From Fragum whitleyi (Eukaryota; Mollusca; Bivalvia; Cardiida; Cardiidae), in contig OX411543.1 of the NCBI GenBank assembly GCA_948146395.1, positions 66,227,474-66,291,473 of the forward strand: a stretch of DNA of 64,000 nt, given 5' to 3'. The notes under the pieces are model-generated. The model was not told the DNA's origin, did not search any database, and was given only the letters and a program-made list of their open reading frames with translations. Positions 60,686 through 64,000 of this stretch are shown here, in pieces (the stretch's first letter is position 1; each line of letters begins with the position of its first letter). Made by a program: the position numbers and the translations under genes.

Positions 60686-61209
60686 TAAAATGAGTTACTT
60701 AGCATTTAATAAACAACCGAAATTGAGAAAGATTTAGAAAAAATACATACACATAAGAAACTATACATTAAAATTGTTTTTGTAAAGCTGAAATTGCATG
60801 TAAACAAACATGAATTCGTACTTTACACCCAACTGTAGACAAAATCATGTGATTGCTTCTAAATAATTTGTTGTCTCAGCTTATCAGAATAATATTGTGA
60901 AAGATTGTTTAATGATTATCATGTCTTGATTAGAATTATGTCTTGATTAGATTTGACATTAAAATAAGTTTTTAACCGATCAAATAGTTCACTTAATTGT
61001 TATTTACTTTTTCAGTAGGAGATACATTTGTCAGCCTATTTGTCATGCCAAGAGTTGCAAATGTGAAGATACAAAATATATAAATATATCAGTCTTACTA
61101 AGTGACATACCCTAAAACAACTGTCTTTCCTTTTTTGCTTTTCTGTGGATTATCGCGAAATAATGGTAGATTTTCATTTTGTAAACTCACCGCAAAACCA
61201 GTGATTTTT

Positions 61210-61246
<37 letters not shown>

Positions 61247-61904
61247 AATAATTCCCAGCTTTCCTTCATTTCACCACTTTTACCGATCGTCCTGTTTTAT
61301 CCTCCAATGAAAGGCCGCTATTTCGTTTGAATCATTGCTGTTTGTTTAGTTGGTAGTTTTCTGGTAAAGTAGTTGCATGTAAAAGAATACAACTTTGTAA
61401 AAAAGACAAGATTATAAAGATGGCTCATCCATTTTTTCTAGTTCATATTTTTGTATGACATTCTTCCAATCTGTAAAGTTTTGTGTGTAAATTGAAGGTA
61501 ATGAAAAGAAGTATAAATGGATATTATATTCCATCGCTTTCAGACAAAATTACCGAAACCTCAAACCAACTGTTCTGGTGCAGTTTTCGTTGACGTATCC
61601 GTGTAACTAGAACAGTTACATGTAGCTAAGTCATTTTTCATCTGGCAATGTATCGCCGTTCAATTATTGTATTTGGTTGGTTATTTGCTTAGTTTATGTT
61701 GGACAAAAAGAGAGAAAAAAGATCTTATAGAGTACAGCGGTTTTGCAGTTGTTGTTCTTTTAATAAAAAATCCTCCTATTTATTAAGTTCGCTTAATGTG
61801 AGAGTAGTTTGTTTTTACAAAAGTAAGTAATTAATGTACGAGGGGCTATCAATTTCTTTTGAGACTTTAGTCATATTTTCTTTCGTAGATGTCTGGCGTC
61901 TTAG
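60686..61904 (+). other. 3' UTR and downstream flank of SLC5 gene
   Basis: AATAAA occurs at 60708-60713, only 23 bases after the stop, and again at 61762-61767. Either could be a poly(A) signal; the extent of the 3' UTR is unknown. A 33-base A run lies at 61211-61243. No other gene seen. Confidence 0.4.
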
Positions 61905-64000
61905 ACAAGAGGGCCATAGTGGCCCTTAATCGCTCACCTGAATGAACTGTCTAAAATTTTCAAATGAAGTATGAGAAATAGAATGATGAATGACTGAGCT
62001 AAACAAAGCTGTTGCTTCAATACAAATTGAGAATCCTTTTTTTACAATTTTAAGGTTGATTTACAAGAATTTTTATAATTGATTTCGTGACCTAGTTTAT
62101 GACCCCAGATGACCAAATTTCGAACTCATCCGAGATTTCATCTAGACAATCAATTAGACCACATTTCAGGTTGATTGGGCAATAAAAATGGCCACTAGAG
62201 TGCCAACAAGGTTTTTCTAAGATTTGACCCTGCGACCTAGTTTTTGACCCCATATGACCTAATTTCAAACTTGTCCGAGATTTCATCAAGACAATCATTC
62301 TGGCAAAATTTCAGGTTGATCGAGCGAAAAATGTGGCCTCTAGAGTGCACACACGGTTTTTCTTAGATTTGACCCTGTGACCTAGTCTTTGACCCCGGTT
62401 GACCCAAGTGTGAACTTGTCTGAGATTTCATCAAGACAATCATTCTGACCACAATTCAGGTTGATCGGGCAATAAACATGGCCTCTAGAGTGATAACAAA
62501 GTTTTTCTTACATTTGACCTGTGACCTAGTTTTTGACCCCAGTTGACCCAAATTCGAACTCATTCGAGATTTCATCAAGACAATAATTCTGACAAAATTT
62601 CAGGTTGATTGCGCAATAAACGTGGCTACCAGAGTGCCTATAGGTTTTACTAAGATTTGACCCTGTGACCTTGTTTTTCACCCCAGTTGATCCAATTTCA
62701 AACTTGTCCGAGATTTTATCAAGATAATCTTTCCAATCAAAATTCAGGTTGAAGGGGCAAAAAATGTGGCCTCTAGAGTGCATACAAGGTTTTTCTTAGA
62801 TTTGACCCCGTGACCTAGTTTTTGACCCCAGTTGACCAAATTTCCAACTTGTCTGAGATTTCATCAATACAACCATTCTGACCAAAATTCAGATTGATTG
62901 GGGGAAAAATGTGGCCTCTAGAGTGCATACAAAATTATTTTTTTAGATTTGACCCTGTGACCTAGTTTTTGACCCCAGTTGACCCAATTTCGAACTCATT
63001 CGAGATTTCATCTAGACAATCATTCTGACCAAATTTCAGGTTGATTGGGCAATAAAAATGGCCACTAGAGTGCCAACAAGGTTTTTCTAAGATTTGACCC
63101 TGTGACCTAGTTTTTCACCCCAGTTGATCCAATTTCAAACTTGTCCGAGATTTTATCAAGATAATCTTTCCAATCAAAATTCAGGTTGAAGGGGCAAAAA
63201 ATGTGGCCTCTAGAGTGCATACAAGGTTTTTCTTAGATTTGACCCCGTGACCTAGTTTTTGACCCCAGTTGACCCAATTTCTAACTTGTCTGAGATTTCA
63301 TCAATACAATCATTCTGACCTTAATTCAGGTTGATCGGGCAAAAAATGTGGCCTCTAGAGTGCATACTAGGTTTTTCTAAAATTTGACCCTGTGACCTAG
63401 TTTTTGACCCCAGTTGACCCAATTTCGAACTCGTCCGAGATTTCATCAAGATTATTATTCTGACCAATTTTCAGGTTGATTGGGCAATAAACGTGGCCAC
63501 TAGAGTGCCAACAAGGTTTTTCTTAGATTTGACCCTGTGACCTAGTTTTTGACCCCAGTTGACCCAATTTCGAACTCGTCCGAGATTTGATTAAGACAAT
63601 CATTCTGACCTTAATTCAGGTTGATCGGGCAAAAAATGTGGCCTCTAGACTGCATACAAGATTTTTCTTAGATTTGACCCCGTGACCTAGTTTTTGACCC
63701 GAGTTGACCCAATTTCGAACTCGTCCGAGATTTCATCAAGACAATCATTGACCAAAATTCAGGTTGATTGGGCAAAAAATATGGCCTCTAGGGTGCATAC
63801 AAGGTTTTTCTTAGATTTGACCCTATGACCTAGTTTCTGACCCCAGTTGACCCAAATTCAAACTTGTCCAAAATTTCATCAAAATAATCATTCTGACCAA
63901 TTTTCAAGTTGATTGGGCAATAAACGTGGCCACTAGAGTGCCTACAAAGTTTTTCTAAGATTTGACCCTGTGACCTAGTTTTTGACCCCAGTTGACCCAA
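61905..64000 (+). repeat. Tandem array of about 145-bp monomers, truncated by window end (array F)
   Basis: Fourteen visible units anchored by GACCTAGTTTTTGACCCC near 62089, 62234, 62379, 62523, 62667, 62812, 62959, 63103, 63248, 63396, 63539, 63685, 63828 and 63973. Each has TCCGAGATTTCATCAAGACA and GTGGCCTCTAGAGTGC. The head is a hairpin AGGGCCATAGTGGCCCT (61909-61925) followed by CGCTCACCTGAA. The array continues beyond 64000. The ORFs across it are by-products. Confidence 0.95.

Noticed and set aside
62092..62783. Minus-strand ORFs in the terminal array
   Set aside because: Translations of the 145-bp monomers; the reading frame is lost in neighbouring units.

Overview
The window looks like genomic DNA from a bivalve mollusc. 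The sequence is AT-rich and intron-rich, with strict GT-AG introns, no operons and very dense young repeats. The repeats include tandem arrays of about 145-165 bp monomers with GC-rich ends, of the kind known in bivalves as pearl or Helentron-associated elements. There are also tRNA-derived SINEs, MITEs and foldback hairpins, and a decayed LINE. The assignment to bivalves is an inference from repeat style and protein resemblance; no database was searched.

Layout. 1-7.2 kb: no gene, two monomer arrays (about 1.03-1.95 and 4.0-4.8 kb). 7.26-8.14 kb, minus strand: terminal coding exon of a TMEM53-like (DUF829) alpha/beta-hydrolase-fold protein. 8.2-12.8 kb: no gene, a foldback element and a 155-bp AT microsatellite. 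12.9-17.03 kb, plus strand: dead non-LTR retrotransposon (endonuclease, reverse transcriptase and C-terminal zinc-knuckle pieces, catalytic YADD segment missing). 18.67-19.53 kb, minus strand: a second TMEM53-like terminal exon, a tandem paralogue of the first. 19.6-34.6 kb: no gene, a mosaic of MITEs, arrays and dispersed repeats.

34.6-60.7 kb, plus strand: one complete gene of 15 coding exons, reconstructed here exon by exon with every intron phase compatible. It encodes an SLC5-family Na+/solute cotransporter of 646 residues (675 with an alternative exon 14 donor), closest by eye to the SLC5A11/SLC5A9 branch of the glucose/myo-inositol transporters. Most transport-site residues are present, but the positions matching human SGLT1 His83 and Trp291 are Ser and Phe, suggesting altered substrate choice. 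Its introns are packed with MITEs, SINEs and a long monomer array. 61.9-64.0 kb: another monomer array that runs off the end of the window.

The most unusual structure is a perfectly phased array of twenty-four 23-bp units that begins at the first base of intron 5 of the transporter. The authentic 5' splice site is unit 1, and ten units carry an exact GTAAGT, giving a ladder of decoy 5' splice sites.
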